The position numbers and the translations under genes are program-made. 38,319 bases of DNA, taken from positions 1 through 38,319 of the forward strand of contig JAFDXY010000017.1 of NCBI GenBank assembly GCA_018267725.1. The letters are read 5' to 3'. Numbering within the stretch: position 1 is the stretch's first letter; the number at the start of each line of letters is the position of its first letter. This stretch comes from Bacteroidota bacterium. GTDB lineage: Bacteria > Bacteroidota > Bacteroidia > Chitinophagales > Chitinophagaceae. The notes below the pieces were generated by a model. The model made no database searches. It was not told the origin of the DNA and saw nothing but the letters and a program-made list of their open reading frames with translations. Positions 16,257 to 24,680 of the stretch are shown here, piece after piece.

Positions 16257-17150
16257 ATGTTACGTTTAAGTTTTATTGATATACAAATACTGCACCCTAT
16301 TTCAATTTTAAATACTACAGATTCTATTTTATTAAATGTATTAAGATTAGATAAAATTAATGAAGTTGTTAGCGGTAATAAATGGTTTAAACTTCAATAT
16401 TATTTGCAAGATGCCGTTAAAAATAATATAAACACTATTGCCACTTTTGGTGGAGCTTATTCAAACCACATTGCAGCAACTGCTTTTGCTTGTAAAGAAT
16501 ATAATTTAAAATGTGTGGGAATTATTAGAGGAGATGAAAGCCAAACATCGCACACATTAAAATTTGCAAAAGAGTGTGGTATGCAATTAATATTTATTAG
16601 CAGAGAAAATTTTAGAAATAAAGATGCTGTTAAAGAAAAATACAAAACCAATAATTGGTATTGGATAAATGAAGGAGGATACGGAATAATGGGAAGCCAA
16701 GGTGCTGCAAGCATTATGCAATATATTCCACAAAACACAACACATATAATAGCTGCAATAGGCACAGGCACTACGTTTGCTGGTTTAATTAAAGCTGCCT
16801 TACCACATCAAAAAATTATTGGTATCAATATTTTAAAAGGCAATACTTCAATTAATAATGAAATAAATAATTTACTAACAGAGGAAGAACAACAAAAAAG
16901 TTTTGAAATAATAAATCAATATCATTTTGGTGGTTATGCAAAACATCCAAAAGAATTAATTGAATTTATGAAACAATTATGGATTGAAAATAATTTACCA
17001 ACAGATATAGTTTATACTTCAAAAATGATGTTTGCTACATTAGATTTAATTAGTAAAAAATATTTTCCTGCCGAAAGTAAAATTGTTGCTATACATTCTG
17101 GTGGGTTGCAAGGAAATTTTTCATTACCACCTAATACTTTACCATTTTAA
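16257..17150 (+). CDS. PLP-dependent ACC deaminase / D-cysteine desulfhydrase family protein
   Basis: A 297-residue fold-type II PLP enzyme. The PLP-binding lysine is in VSGNKWFKLQYYL, the region TFGGAYSNHIAA follows, and the phosphate-binding glycine loop is AIGTGTTFAGL. These match the 1-aminocyclopropane-1-carboxylate deaminase/D-cysteine desulfhydrase family, which breaks down small amino acids to a keto acid, ammonia and, for D-cysteine, sulphide. The substrate cannot be settled from sequence. The longest frame begins at 16137, but 40 of those residues overlap the divergent neighbour and look non-coding; ATG 16257 follows a promoter box and gives the normal family length. Confidence 0.85.
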   Translation: MLRLSFIDIQILHPISILNTTDSILLNVLRLDKINEVVSGNKWFKLQYYLQDAVKNNINTIATFGGAYSNHIAATAFACKEYNLKCVGIIRGDESQTSHTLKFAKECGMQLIFISRENFRNKDAVKEKYKTNNWYWINEGGYGIMGSQGAASIMQYIPQNTTHIIAAIGTGTTFAGLIKAALPHQKIIGINILKGNTSINNEINNLLTEEEQQKSFEIINQYHFGGYAKHPKELIEFMKQLWIENNLPTDIVYTSKMMFATLDLISKKYFPAESKIVAIHSGGLQGNFSLPPNTLPF

Positions 17151-17165
17151 TAATAATGTGTTATT

Positions 17166-17173
17166 TATATTTG
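17166..17173 (+). promoter_or_regulatory. Putative -7 box for the secreted hypothetical gene
   Basis: TATATTTG is an exact TAnnTTTG match ending 5 nt before the ATG at 17179, implying a very short leader. Confidence 0.45.
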
Positions 17174-17178
17174 CCTTA

Positions 17179-18027
17179 ATGAAAAAGCAGTTTACGTTTG
17201 TTTTATTTTTTTTAGCAATTAGCTTTAACATAAAAGCACAAGACACATTACCAAAGTTTACCGTTAAAGAATTATCTCAAGGAAAAATTTTAATTAGTTG
17301 GGCAAACCCATTTGCCAACTGCAATCAATTAATGGTGCAACGCTCTTATGATAGTCTTAGATTTTTTAAAAGTATTTATGCGACACAATCTCCTAACCTT
17401 CCTCAAAATGGTTTTGTAGATGCTGATGTTACACCAGGCATAAAAGCATATTACAGAATATTTTATGTTTTAGAAAGCGGAGAATATTTTTTCACCAAAG
17501 CAACATCTGGTAACGAATTTAAAAATAGAATACAGCAAGAAACTAACAACAACAATAACGAAGAAGAAAGCAAAACAAACACAACACCCAAAGTAGTTGA
17601 GAAAAAATATATTACCGTTTATAAGCAAACAAAAGATACTGTTTTACGAAAAATTGAAACTTCTTTTTATAAAAAATTTAAAGACTCAATTACCACACAA
17701 ACAAAAGATACTTTATACTTTTTTAGTAACGATGAAATTATTTGGAAACCTTATGTACCAAAGCCTGTATGGAAAGCATCAACCTATGTTTTTAGCGATG
17801 AAAGCACTTATGTAATTATATTTTTACCGCAATATAAAATACACAAATACCGTATTAAATTTTTTGAAGAAGACGGAAAAGATTTGTTTGAAATAAAACA
17901 TATAAACGAAGAAAAACTTATTTTAGATAAAACCAATTTTATACACTCAGGCTGGTTTAATTTTGAGCTGTATGAAGATGATAAGTTGAAAGAAAAGAAT
18001 AAAGTTTTTTTAGTAAAAGATTATTAA
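17179..18027 (+). CDS. Secreted protein with a fibronectin-III-like N-terminal domain
   Basis: A 282-residue protein with a signal peptide (MKKQFTFVLFFLAISFNIKA, then QDT). About residues 25-115 look like a fibronectin type III-type beta domain (ILISWANPF early, then YYRIFYVLESGEYFF). A low-complexity Asn/Glu stretch follows (about 125-140), then a linker with Lys/Thr, and a C-terminal beta-rich part (about 200-282). No enzyme motif is seen; it is probably a periplasmic or surface protein of unknown function. The longest frame starts at 17083 inside the upstream gene, but the ATG at 17179 gives a proper signal peptide and follows a promoter box. It abuts lipB, which lies convergent. Confidence 0.75.
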   Translation: MKKQFTFVLFFLAISFNIKAQDTLPKFTVKELSQGKILISWANPFANCNQLMVQRSYDSLRFFKSIYATQSPNLPQNGFVDADVTPGIKAYYRIFYVLESGEYFFTKATSGNEFKNRIQQETNNNNNEEESKTNTTPKVVEKKYITVYKQTKDTVLRKIETSFYKKFKDSITTQTKDTLYFFSNDEIIWKPYVPKPVWKASTYVFSDESTYVIIFLPQYKIHKYRIKFFEEDGKDLFEIKHINEEKLILDKTNFIHSGWFNFELYEDDKLKEKNKVFLVKDY

Positions 18028-18717
18028 TTATTTTAATTCACAATTAAAAACTATTTCAAAGTTTTTTTTCAATTTTTCTTTCGCTTCATTTATATCAATA
18101 TGCCTTCCTAATTCTTTTTGTAAAGAAGTTACTTGTTTATTTTGAATACCGCAAGGCACTATATAATTAAAATAATCAAGGTTAGTATTTATATTAAAAG
18201 CAAAGCCATGCATTGTTATCCATCGGCTGCATTTAATACCCATTGCACAAATTTTTCTTTCTTTGCCAGCAATATTCGGGTCTAACCAAACACCAGTTTC
18301 TCCTTTACTTCTATCGCCTTGTAAGCCATACTCAGCAAGTGTTTTAATAATTGCTTCTTCTAAACTTCTTAAATACCAAGTTAAATCTGGTTTAAATTTA
18401 TCGAGGTCAAAAATAGGGTAACCAACAATTTGTTCGGGACCATGAAAAGTTATATCTCCACCTCTGTTAATATGAAAATATTCAATACCTTTTTCTTTTA
18501 ATGTTTCATCGTTAAGTAAAACATGTTCTTTCTTTCCGCTTTTTCCTAAAGTATAAACAGGGTTATGTTCAACAAAAAATAAATGATTAACCGTTGCATT
18601 GCGTGTTGCTTCATTCGCTTTTAAATCAACATTTTGTTTTAAAAAAACTTCTTGCAAATCCCACACTTCTTTATATGGACGAACACCTAAATCTTTAAAA
18701 AAAACTGTTTGTTTCAT
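18028..18717 (-). CDS. lipB: Lipoyl(octanoyl) transferase
   Basis: A 229-residue octanoyltransferase, which moves octanoate from acyl carrier protein to lipoyl domains, the first step of lipoate synthesis. The signature NRGGDITFHGPEQIVGYPIF (84-103) and the catalytic pair Lys162 (GIKCSRW) and Cys189 (IVPCGIQ) are intact. I start it at ATG 18715-18717 (MKQTVFF). A longer frame to 18921 exists but runs antisense into rluD. No lipA is nearby. Confidence 0.95.
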   Translation of the reverse strand: MKQTVFFKDLGVRPYKEVWDLQEVFLKQNVDLKANEATRNATVNHLFFVEHNPVYTLGKSGKKEHVLLNDETLKEKGIEYFHINRGGDITFHGPEQIVGYPIFDLDKFKPDLTWYLRSLEEAIIKTLAEYGLQGDRSKGETGVWLDPNIAGKERKICAMGIKCSRWITMHGFAFNINTNLDYFNYIVPCGIQNKQVTSLQKELGRHIDINEAKEKLKKNFEIVFNCELK

Positions 18718-18761
18718 TTGGCAAAAATAGGTTGAAAATAGTGAGACATAAATTGCAAATC

Positions 18762-18803
18762 GTAGTTCATACTTTGTAGTTCGTACTTGGTAATTACATT
18801 TGC
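18762..18803. repeat. Three imperfect 14-bp tandem units between lipB and rluD
   Basis: The units are GTAGTTCATACTTT (18762-18775), GTAGTTCGTACTTG (18776-18789) and a more diverged GTAATTACATTTGC (18790-18803). The last contains the rluD -7 box and the first contributes its -33 TTTG. A related 9-mer, TACTTTGTA, occurs on the minus strand near 32090, just before the S41 peptidase gene. Confidence 0.5.
18773..18802 (+). promoter_or_regulatory. Complete promoter for rluD
   Basis: TTTG (18773-18776), an 18-nt spacer, then TACATTTG (18795-18802) match both elements of the Bacteroidota promoter. The box ends 5 nt before the rluD ATG, so the transcript is leaderless or nearly so. Confidence 0.6.
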
Positions 18804-18807
18804 ATAA

Positions 18808-19854
18808 ATGAATACAGAACCTGAAATAGAACAACAAGAGCAACTCGAAGAAATGTATGAACGCCGTGCTTTTATTATTGATAAAGGGCAAGAGCCTATG
18901 CGTATTGATAAATGGTTGCAAATAAGATTAGAAGGTGCTACCCGAAATAAAATTCAACAAGGTATTGAATCAGGTTTTCTTACTGTAAACGGAAAAACAG
19001 TTAAGAGTAATTATAAAGTAAAGCCCGGAGATGAATTGTTGTTAATGACGTTTATTAACCCTGAATACACAGAATTAAAAGCAGAAAATATTCCGTTAAA
19101 TATTGTGTATGAAGATGATGAAGTATTGGTAATTAATAAGCCTCCAAATATGGTTGTGCATCCCGGAGTTGGTAATCACAGTGGTACTTTATTAAATGGA
19201 GTGGCTTATCATTTACTGCAACAAAATCCTAATTTGCATGATGATGAATTACCGCGTTATGGTTTAGTGCATCGTATAGATAAAAATACAACAGGCTTAA
19301 TTGTATTAGCCAAAACTGCCGATGCTGCTGCACATTTAGCCAAACAATTTGCAGCACATACCGTTAAAAGAAAATACGAAGCATTGGTTTGGGGAAATAT
19401 TGAAGCAAACGAAGGAACAGTTAATGCACATATTGCACGCCACCAACAATACAGAAAAACTTTTACCACCTACCCCGATGGAGATATTGGTAAACATGCC
19501 ATTACGCATTATAAAGTTATAGAACGTTTTAATTATGTAACATTAGTTGAATGTGTTTTAGAAACGGGAAGAACGCACCAAATACGTGTGCACATGAAAT
19601 ATATTGGGCATACTTTATTTAACGATTGGGAATATGGCGGAGATAAAATTTTAAAAGGAACTATCTATACCAAATACAAACAGTTTGTAGATAACTGTTT
19701 TACTATTTGCCCTCGTTGTGCATTACATGCCAAAACATTAGGGTTCATTCATCCTAAAACAAATAAAGAAATTTTGTTTGAAAGCGAACTGCCGCAAGAC
19801 ATGCAACAAGTTATTGAAAAGTGGCGGAAGTATGTTGATAATAAAACGTTTTGA
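18808..19854 (+). CDS. rluD: 23S rRNA pseudouridine synthase, RluD family
   Basis: A 348-residue RluA/RluD-type pseudouridine synthase. An S4 RNA-binding domain (about 30-80, from MRIDKWLQIRLEG) precedes the catalytic domain. The catalytic motif HRIDKNTTGL (155-164) holds Asp158, and RTHQIRVH is present (about 252-259). The preferred substrate in the RluD group is helix 69 of 23S rRNA; RluA/RluC-like specificity cannot be excluded. The length is normal for Bacteroidota. The next gene, the restriction-system methylase, begins shortly downstream with its own promoter box. Confidence 0.92.
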   Translation: MNTEPEIEQQEQLEEMYERRAFIIDKGQEPMRIDKWLQIRLEGATRNKIQQGIESGFLTVNGKTVKSNYKVKPGDELLLMTFINPEYTELKAENIPLNIVYEDDEVLVINKPPNMVVHPGVGNHSGTLLNGVAYHLLQQNPNLHDDELPRYGLVHRIDKNTTGLIVLAKTADAAAHLAKQFAAHTVKRKYEALVWGNIEANEGTVNAHIARHQQYRKTFTTYPDGDIGKHAITHYKVIERFNYVTLVECVLETGRTHQIRVHMKYIGHTLFNDWEYGGDKILKGTIYTKYKQFVDNCFTICPRCALHAKTLGFIHPKTNKEILFESELPQDMQQVIEKWRKYVDNKTF

Positions 19855-19869
19855 TAGTTGTAAAAAATA

Positions 19870-19877
19870 TAAGTTTG
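19870..19877 (+). promoter_or_regulatory. -7 promoter box for the restriction-modification operon
   Basis: TAAGTTTG is an exact TAnnTTTG match 15 nt before ATG 19893, with TTTG (19850-19853) 16 nt upstream. It supports independent transcription of the system and argues against the longer TTG start at 19851. Confidence 0.5.
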
Positions 19878-19892
19878 TGTAAGCAGCACCTT

Positions 19893-21488
19893 ATGGAAGT
19901 TGGGTTAAAAAATATCACAAAAAATAAATTCGGGCAATACTTTACGCCAAAAGTGGTTGCCGATTTTATGATTGAGCTGGCTGATATTTCAAAAGAATCA
20001 AAAATTTTAGAGCCATCTTGTGGAGAAGGTGTTTTTATAGAAGCACTTCAACAAAAAGGTTACACTAATATAACTGCTTATGAAATTGATACAGAACTTG
20101 CTCAAGAGTTTTTAAATGTTCACTACCAAAGTTTTGTTTCTGCAAATATTAACGACACATTCGACTTAATTATTGGAAACCCGCCGTACATACGTTGGAA
20201 AAATTTGGAGACGGAATTAAAGTTAGAGCTTTCTGTGAACTTACTTTGGAATAAATATTTTAATTCGTTATGTGATTACCTCTATATTTTTATTCTGAAG
20301 TCTATAGAATTACTTAATGAAAAAGGGCAATTAATTTTTATTTGTCCGGAATATTGGATGAATACAACACACTCGGTTTCTTTACGTAACTATATGATTC
20401 AAAACGGTTCTTTTGAAGAGATATATCATTTTAATGAAACACCTATTTTTAATAATGTTACAGTTTCTATTGTAATATTCAAATTTGTAAAAAGCAAAAA
20501 GAAATTCAATAAAATAAAGGTTGCAAAATTTTACGCCAATCAAAAATTAACCTTTGAAACGCTTAACAATTTAAAAAAACAAATAGCCATTAAAGATGCA
20601 GAATATGTTGAAGTCTCACAATTTAAAGTTAATGAGCGTTGGTTATTGCAAACAGATATAGTTAGAAAAGAATTACAAAAGTTAGAAACAGTTTGCCAAA
20701 AACAAAATGTAACATCATTACTTGATTTGTTCGAAAAACCAAAAACATCATTTCATACCATTGGCGAAGTTTGTGATATTGGGAATGGGCTTGTAAGTGG
20801 TTTGGATAAAGCGTTTCAGCTAAATGGTTGCCAATTAAATGAAGCCGAAAAAATAGCAACTATTAACGTTATTAAAGCAAAAGATTTAATGCCATTCTTT
20901 GCAGAAAATATTACCAAATATATTTTTATTAAAAACAATTTAAAGGAAACTGAATTTCAAAAAATATATCCAAATTTTTATTTGCATTTTCAGGAATACA
21001 AAATAGATTTAGAAAAACGCTATCAATACAATCGAAAAATAAATTATTGGGAATGGGTTTTTTTGCGAAATTTTAATTTATTCAGTAAACTTGAACAACG
21101 AATTTTTGTTCCATGTAAAGAACGAATATCAAATAAGAATCATTTTCGATTTGCACTTGTTGATAAGAATGTTTTTCCTACACAAGACGTAACAGCAATT
21201 TTCAAGAAACCGAATACAAAAGAAAGTATTGAGTACATATTGGCATACTTAAATCAGACTGTTATTTTCGATTGGTTAAAAAACAATGGAATTGTAAAAG
21301 GTAATATTATTGAATTTTCTGAAAAGCCAATTGCCAGTATTCCATATAAAAAAATTGATTGGAAAAATCAAAATGAAATTTTGTTGCACGACTCAATTAC
21401 CGATTTAACAAAACAATTTCTTACTAACAAAAATGAAAAGTTATTATTAAAAATAAGTGCTCTATTCAATCAACTTCTTAAGTTATAA
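19893..21488 (+). CDS. Type II DNA adenine-N6 methyltransferase (M.HincII-like)
   Basis: A 531-residue methyltransferase from ATG 19893. It has motif X GQYFTPKVVADFM (14-26), the SAM-binding motif I LEPSCGEG (39-46) and the catalytic NPPY (96-99), the order of gamma-class m6A methylases. The C-terminal half (about 290-530) is the target recognition region and has FTXK-poor, lysine-rich segments. The partner directly downstream closely resembles HincII, so the predicted target is GTYRAC with methylation of the adenine. Stop and endonuclease start are 2 nt apart. The frame is open 14 codons further upstream to a TTG overlapping rluD, but a promoter box lies in that stretch. Confidence 0.9.
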   Translation: MEVGLKNITKNKFGQYFTPKVVADFMIELADISKESKILEPSCGEGVFIEALQQKGYTNITAYEIDTELAQEFLNVHYQSFVSANINDTFDLIIGNPPYIRWKNLETELKLELSVNLLWNKYFNSLCDYLYIFILKSIELLNEKGQLIFICPEYWMNTTHSVSLRNYMIQNGSFEEIYHFNETPIFNNVTVSIVIFKFVKSKKKFNKIKVAKFYANQKLTFETLNNLKKQIAIKDAEYVEVSQFKVNERWLLQTDIVRKELQKLETVCQKQNVTSLLDLFEKPKTSFHTIGEVCDIGNGLVSGLDKAFQLNGCQLNEAEKIATINVIKAKDLMPFFAENITKYIFIKNNLKETEFQKIYPNFYLHFQEYKIDLEKRYQYNRKINYWEWVFLRNFNLFSKLEQRIFVPCKERISNKNHFRFALVDKNVFPTQDVTAIFKKPNTKESIEYILAYLNQTVIFDWLKNNGIVKGNIIEFSEKPIASIPYKKIDWKNQNEILLHDSITDLTKQFLTNKNEKLLLKISALFNQLLKL

Positions 21489-21490
21489 TA

Positions 21491-22258
21491 ATGAACATCA
21501 ATTATAATAAATTATCAAAATGTGTAAAAGGTACTTCAGTACCTAAACCTCTTTCAGGAACACTTTCAGGTCATGCAGCAGGTGAACCTTTTGATAAACA
21601 CGTTTATAATGAAATAAAAAAACAGCTTCCTAAAAATACATTTCGGCAATACGAATATTTAAATGATTTGTTTAATAAAAACCCAACCATTATTGGTTTT
21701 GAAGCAAGGCAAGCATTATTTAATTCACCAACTGTTTTATTTCTATTAAGCCGTGGCAAAAATGCTACAGACAAATGGAGTATTGAGAACCCATTTGAAG
21801 AAAAACAAAATGACACGGCCGATATTTTAGTTGTAAAAAATGAGTTCTACGAAATCATAGATATTAAAACAAGAAATATTTCAAAATCTTCACAACCTCC
21901 TAATATTATTTCGGCTTTCAAACTAGCACAAGTTTGTGCTAAAATGCTTGACAACAAAGAGTTTAATACTTTTACTATTAACTATTTTGAAATTGATTGG
22001 CAACTTGTAAAAGAAAAATTAGTTTGTAATGATACACACTTTGCTTGCTTATTTAAGGCACAACCAAATAATCTTTATATAAATTGGGCAGCAGCTATGC
22101 AAATTCAATTTCATGTTCAAGATTTAGACCAAACTTTTAAAGGAACACTTGAGCATTGGGCAAAAATTTATTTAAAGCATTTCGTAACACAAGCTAAGAA
22201 ACGTGCAGATGATATGATTACGAAATTTGTAAAACCATTCGAAAAATATATTAAATAA
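21491..22258 (+). CDS. Type II restriction endonuclease, HincII/HindII type
   Basis: A 255-residue endonuclease that I recognise as a HincII relative (HincII has 258 residues). Shared stretches include SGTLSGHAAGEPF (22-34), QYEYLNDLF (53-61), NDTADILVVK (107-116), INWAAAMQIQFHV and AKIYLKHFVTQA. The metal-binding catalytic residues of HincII (Asp114, Asp127, Lys129) correspond, with an offset of three, to Asp111, Asp124 and Lys126. Gln135 and Asn138 match Gln138 and Asn141, which contact DNA in HincII. The expected reaction is blunt cleavage of GTYRAC. It forms a two-gene operon with the methylase. All key residues are intact, so the enzyme should be active. Confidence 0.93.
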   Translation: MNINYNKLSKCVKGTSVPKPLSGTLSGHAAGEPFDKHVYNEIKKQLPKNTFRQYEYLNDLFNKNPTIIGFEARQALFNSPTVLFLLSRGKNATDKWSIENPFEEKQNDTADILVVKNEFYEIIDIKTRNISKSSQPPNIISAFKLAQVCAKMLDNKEFNTFTINYFEIDWQLVKEKLVCNDTHFACLFKAQPNNLYINWAAAMQIQFHVQDLDQTFKGTLEHWAKIYLKHFVTQAKKRADDMITKFVKPFEKYIK

Positions 22259-22272
22259 ACTAAATACTTATT

Positions 22273-23013
22273 TTGCTTTTTCAAGCTATCAAAAAAATAT
22301 TAAAGCCTATTGCCAGCCTTTCTCCAATTGCATTAACAAAAAATGAGTTGTATGATAGGCTTACCAAAAAAATTATTCAACAGCATTGCAATAAAAAAAG
22401 TGTTTGTATAGATATAGGAAGCCATAATGGAAAAATTTTAGAAATCATGTTACAGGTTGCACCTAATGCCATTCATTATGCATTTGAACCTATTGAAATT
22501 TTACACCAACAATTACATCAAAAATTTCAACAAAAAATTAAATTATACCCAATTGCATTAAGCAATAAAAAAAGTGTTGAGAATTTTAATTTGGTACTTA
22601 CAGATATGGCTTACAGCGGATTAAAAAAAAGGTTTTATGATAAAATTGAAGAAGATATATCTATACAAGTTAAAACAGATTTATTAGATAATATTATTCC
22701 TTCAACACAAAAAATAAGTTTACTAAAATTAGATGTTGAAGGTTCAGAACTTTGGGTTTTAGAAGGAAGTATAAAAACCATTCAATCCTCTCAACCGCTT
22801 ATTCTGTTTGAGTTTGGTAAAGCAGCAGAAGTTTATAATTACAATTGTGAAATAATGTTTCAATTCATTAATCAAACAATAAACTATCGTATATACACAT
22901 TAAAAAGTTGGTTAAAAAAAGAAAAGCATTTGTCTGAAAATGAGTTTAATAATTTTTATAAAAACGGTAACGAATTTTTCTTTGTAGCTGCTCCTTATAA
23001 ACGTATCATTTAA
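22273..23013 (+). CDS. FkbM-family SAM-dependent methyltransferase
   Basis: About 246 residues with a Rossmann methyltransferase core: SAM motif [14 protein letters not shown] (about 44-57), FEPIE (about 71-75), and the later [17 protein letters not shown] (about 149-165), which is characteristic of the FkbM family. These enzymes O-methylate sugars, polyketides or surface glycans; the substrate is unknown. No ATG fits the N-terminus, so a TTG at 22273 is the likely start, 14 nt after the endonuclease gene; an alternative start slightly downstream is possible. It probably marks the return to core genome after the restriction system. Confidence 0.82.
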   Translation: MLFQAIKKILKPIASLSPIALTKNELYDRLTKKIIQQHCNKKSVCIDIGSHNGKILEIMLQVAPNAIHYAFEPIEILHQQLHQKFQQKIKLYPIALSNKKSVENFNLVLTDMAYSGLKKRFYDKIEEDISIQVKTDLLDNIIPSTQKISLLKLDVEGSELWVLEGSIKTIQSSQPLILFEFGKAAEVYNYNCEIMFQFINQTINYRIYTLKSWLKKEKHLSENEFNNFYKNGNEFFFVAAPYKRII

Positions 23014-23025
23014 AACGCATCTACT

Positions 23026-23033
23026 TATATTTG
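23026..23033 (+). promoter_or_regulatory. -7 promoter box for bioB
   Basis: TATATTTG is an exact TAnnTTTG match. It overlaps the TTG at 23031 that opens the longest frame, so the true start must be the ATG at 23052. Confidence 0.55.
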
Positions 23034-23051
23034 TTCAATCAAAACATTGCC

Positions 23052-24050
23052 ATGCAAAATATTATACGCAATAATTGGAGCTTAGAAGAAATTCATTCTA
23101 TTTATAACACACCATTATTACAATTAATTCATACAGCATCAAATATTCACCATCATTATAACGATACTGCCGAAGTGCAAGTTTGTACTTTATTAAGTAT
23201 TAAAACAGGAGGTTGTACAGAAGATTGTGCTTATTGTCCGCAAGCTGCACGTTACAACACAGGTGTAGATGTGCAAGCATTAATGAAAAAAGATGAAGTA
23301 TTACTATATGCACAAAAAGCTAAAGATGCAGGCAGCACAAGGTTTTGCATGGGTGCAGCATGGAGAGAAGTAAGAGATAATAAAGATTTTGACCGTGTGT
23401 TAGATATGGTAAAAGGCGTAAATCAAATGGGCATGGAAGTTTGTTGTACATTAGGTATGCTTACCGAACAACAAGCACAAAAATTAGCCGATGCAGGTTT
23501 GTACGCATACAACCACAATTTAGATACAAGCTCTACACACTACGAACAAATAATTACTACCAGAACTTATGAAGAAAGATTAAATACGTTAGATAACGTT
23601 CGCAAAGTCGGCGTATCTGTTTGTTGTGGTGGTATTATTGGTTTAGGTGAAACACATGAAGACAGAATTAAAATGTTACATACATTAGCAACTATGCCAA
23701 CGCATCCTGAAAGTGTACCCATTAATGCATTGGTTGCTGTTAAAGGAACACCGCTTGAAAACAATTCAAAAACTGATGTATGGGATATGGTTAGAATGAT
23801 TGCTACCGCAAGAATTATAATGCCCGCAACAATGGTACGTTTAAGTGCAGGAAGAACTGAAATGAGTGTTGCTGAGCAAGCATTATGTTTTATGGCAGGT
23901 GCTAATTCTATTTTTGCAGGAGATAAATTATTAACCACACCTAACCCAAGTTTTGAAGAAGATAATGAAATGTTTAACCTCTTAGGATTAAAGCCACGAA
24001 AGGCTTTTAAAGAAGAGAAACAATATTTACGAGAACTAATTGAAAATTAA
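23052..24050 (+). CDS. bioB: Biotin synthase
   Basis: A 332-residue radical SAM enzyme that inserts sulphur into dethiobiotin, the last step of biotin synthesis. The CxxxCxxC [4Fe-4S] motif is Cys55, Cys59 and Cys62 ([12 protein letters not shown]). Conserved BioB stretches follow: [35 protein letters not shown] and [10 protein letters not shown]; the last supplies the Arg that binds the [2Fe-2S] cluster. The length fits. No other biotin gene is in the window, so it stands apart from a bio operon here. ATG 23052 is chosen because the upstream TTG lies inside the promoter box. Confidence 0.97.
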   Translation: MQNIIRNNWSLEEIHSIYNTPLLQLIHTASNIHHHYNDTAEVQVCTLLSIKTGGCTEDCAYCPQAARYNTGVDVQALMKKDEVLLYAQKAKDAGSTRFCMGAAWREVRDNKDFDRVLDMVKGVNQMGMEVCCTLGMLTEQQAQKLADAGLYAYNHNLDTSSTHYEQIITTRTYEERLNTLDNVRKVGVSVCCGGIIGLGETHEDRIKMLHTLATMPTHPESVPINALVAVKGTPLENNSKTDVWDMVRMIATARIIMPATMVRLSAGRTEMSVAEQALCFMAGANSIFAGDKLLTTPNPSFEEDNEMFNLLGLKPRKAFKEEKQYLRELIEN

Positions 24051-24103
24051 TATTCATCAATTTATTCTTTTTAAAAATTTTATTCAACAACAAAATATAT
24101 AGT

Positions 24104-24631
24104 ATGAAAAAAATAACGATTAATTTAAAAATGCTTTTAGCTGCACTATTTATATTAAGCAGCTTTCAATTATTTGCACAAAAAAATGAAGAACCTAAAT
24201 TAGTAGAAAAAACAAGTTATGATGGTGTTTTAACCGGAGTTTTAAGTCAGGGTTCAATTATTAAAACCGTAAATTTTCATTATTATATTTTAGATGAAGA
24301 AGTGAAGTTGGCTGCGGGTATTAATAACCCAACTATTACCATAAATAAAATTGGAAGAAAATTAACAATGGAAATTCAAGGAATAGATAAAGCTATTAAA
24401 TGCCATAGAGAATCAGATGTTTCAGATAGCCAATTAAGAGGAAATTTTTCAGGCTGGACAGGTAGCACAAGTTTTTCGTTATTAAACGGTGAAGTTTGGA
24501 TGCAAGATGAACCCGGAATAAAAAATGCAAACATCTATCAACCCAAAGTTTTAATATACAGAACACCCGATGGTTACAGAATGAAAATGGAAGGTGTTAC
24601 AGAATTACTGTTAGTAAAAAAGGTTAATTAA
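24104..24631 (+). CDS. Secreted hypothetical protein
   Basis: A 175-residue protein with a signal peptide (about 1-25, ending FQLFAQ). The mature part is mostly beta-strand-like, with SYDGVLTGVLSQG, HYYILDEEVKLAAG and a single Cys (KCHRESD). No known domain is recognised. It sits between bioB and a bidirectional terminator. The codon usage and signal peptide make it a likely real gene; probably periplasmic. Confidence 0.7.
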   Translation: MKKITINLKMLLAALFILSSFQLFAQKNEEPKLVEKTSYDGVLTGVLSQGSIIKTVNFHYYILDEEVKLAAGINNPTITINKIGRKLTMEIQGIDKAIKCHRESDVSDSQLRGNFSGWTGSTSFSLLNGEVWMQDEPGIKNANIYQPKVLIYRTPDGYRMKMEGVTELLLVKKVN

Positions 24632-24643
24632 TTTAATATTGTT

Positions 24644-24675
24644 AAAGGCTTAATACTCAAAAATATTAAGCCTTT
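24644..24675. terminator. Bidirectional terminator between convergent genes
   Basis: A perfect 12-bp stem, AAAGGCTTAATA (24644-24655) with TATTAAGCCTTT (24664-24675), around an 8-nt loop. A/T tracts flank both sides, so it can serve the plus-strand hypothetical gene and the minus-strand alcohol dehydrogenase gene. Confidence 0.85.
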
Positions 24676-24680
24676 ATTTT

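Noticed and set aside
17083..17178. Upstream extension of the secreted hypothetical gene
   Set aside because: It lies inside the preceding gene and would bury the signal peptide; the ATG at 17179 follows a promoter box.
18718..18921. 68-codon 5' extension of lipB
   Set aside because: It runs antisense into rluD and through both its promoter and tandem repeat; LipB begins naturally at MKQTVFF.
23031..23051. TTG start for bioB
   Set aside because: The TTG is part of the TATATTTG promoter box; ATG 23052 gives the usual N-terminus.
23567..23938. Minus-strand frame of 123 codons in bioB
   Set aside because: Antisense to highly conserved BioB motifs; no independent support.
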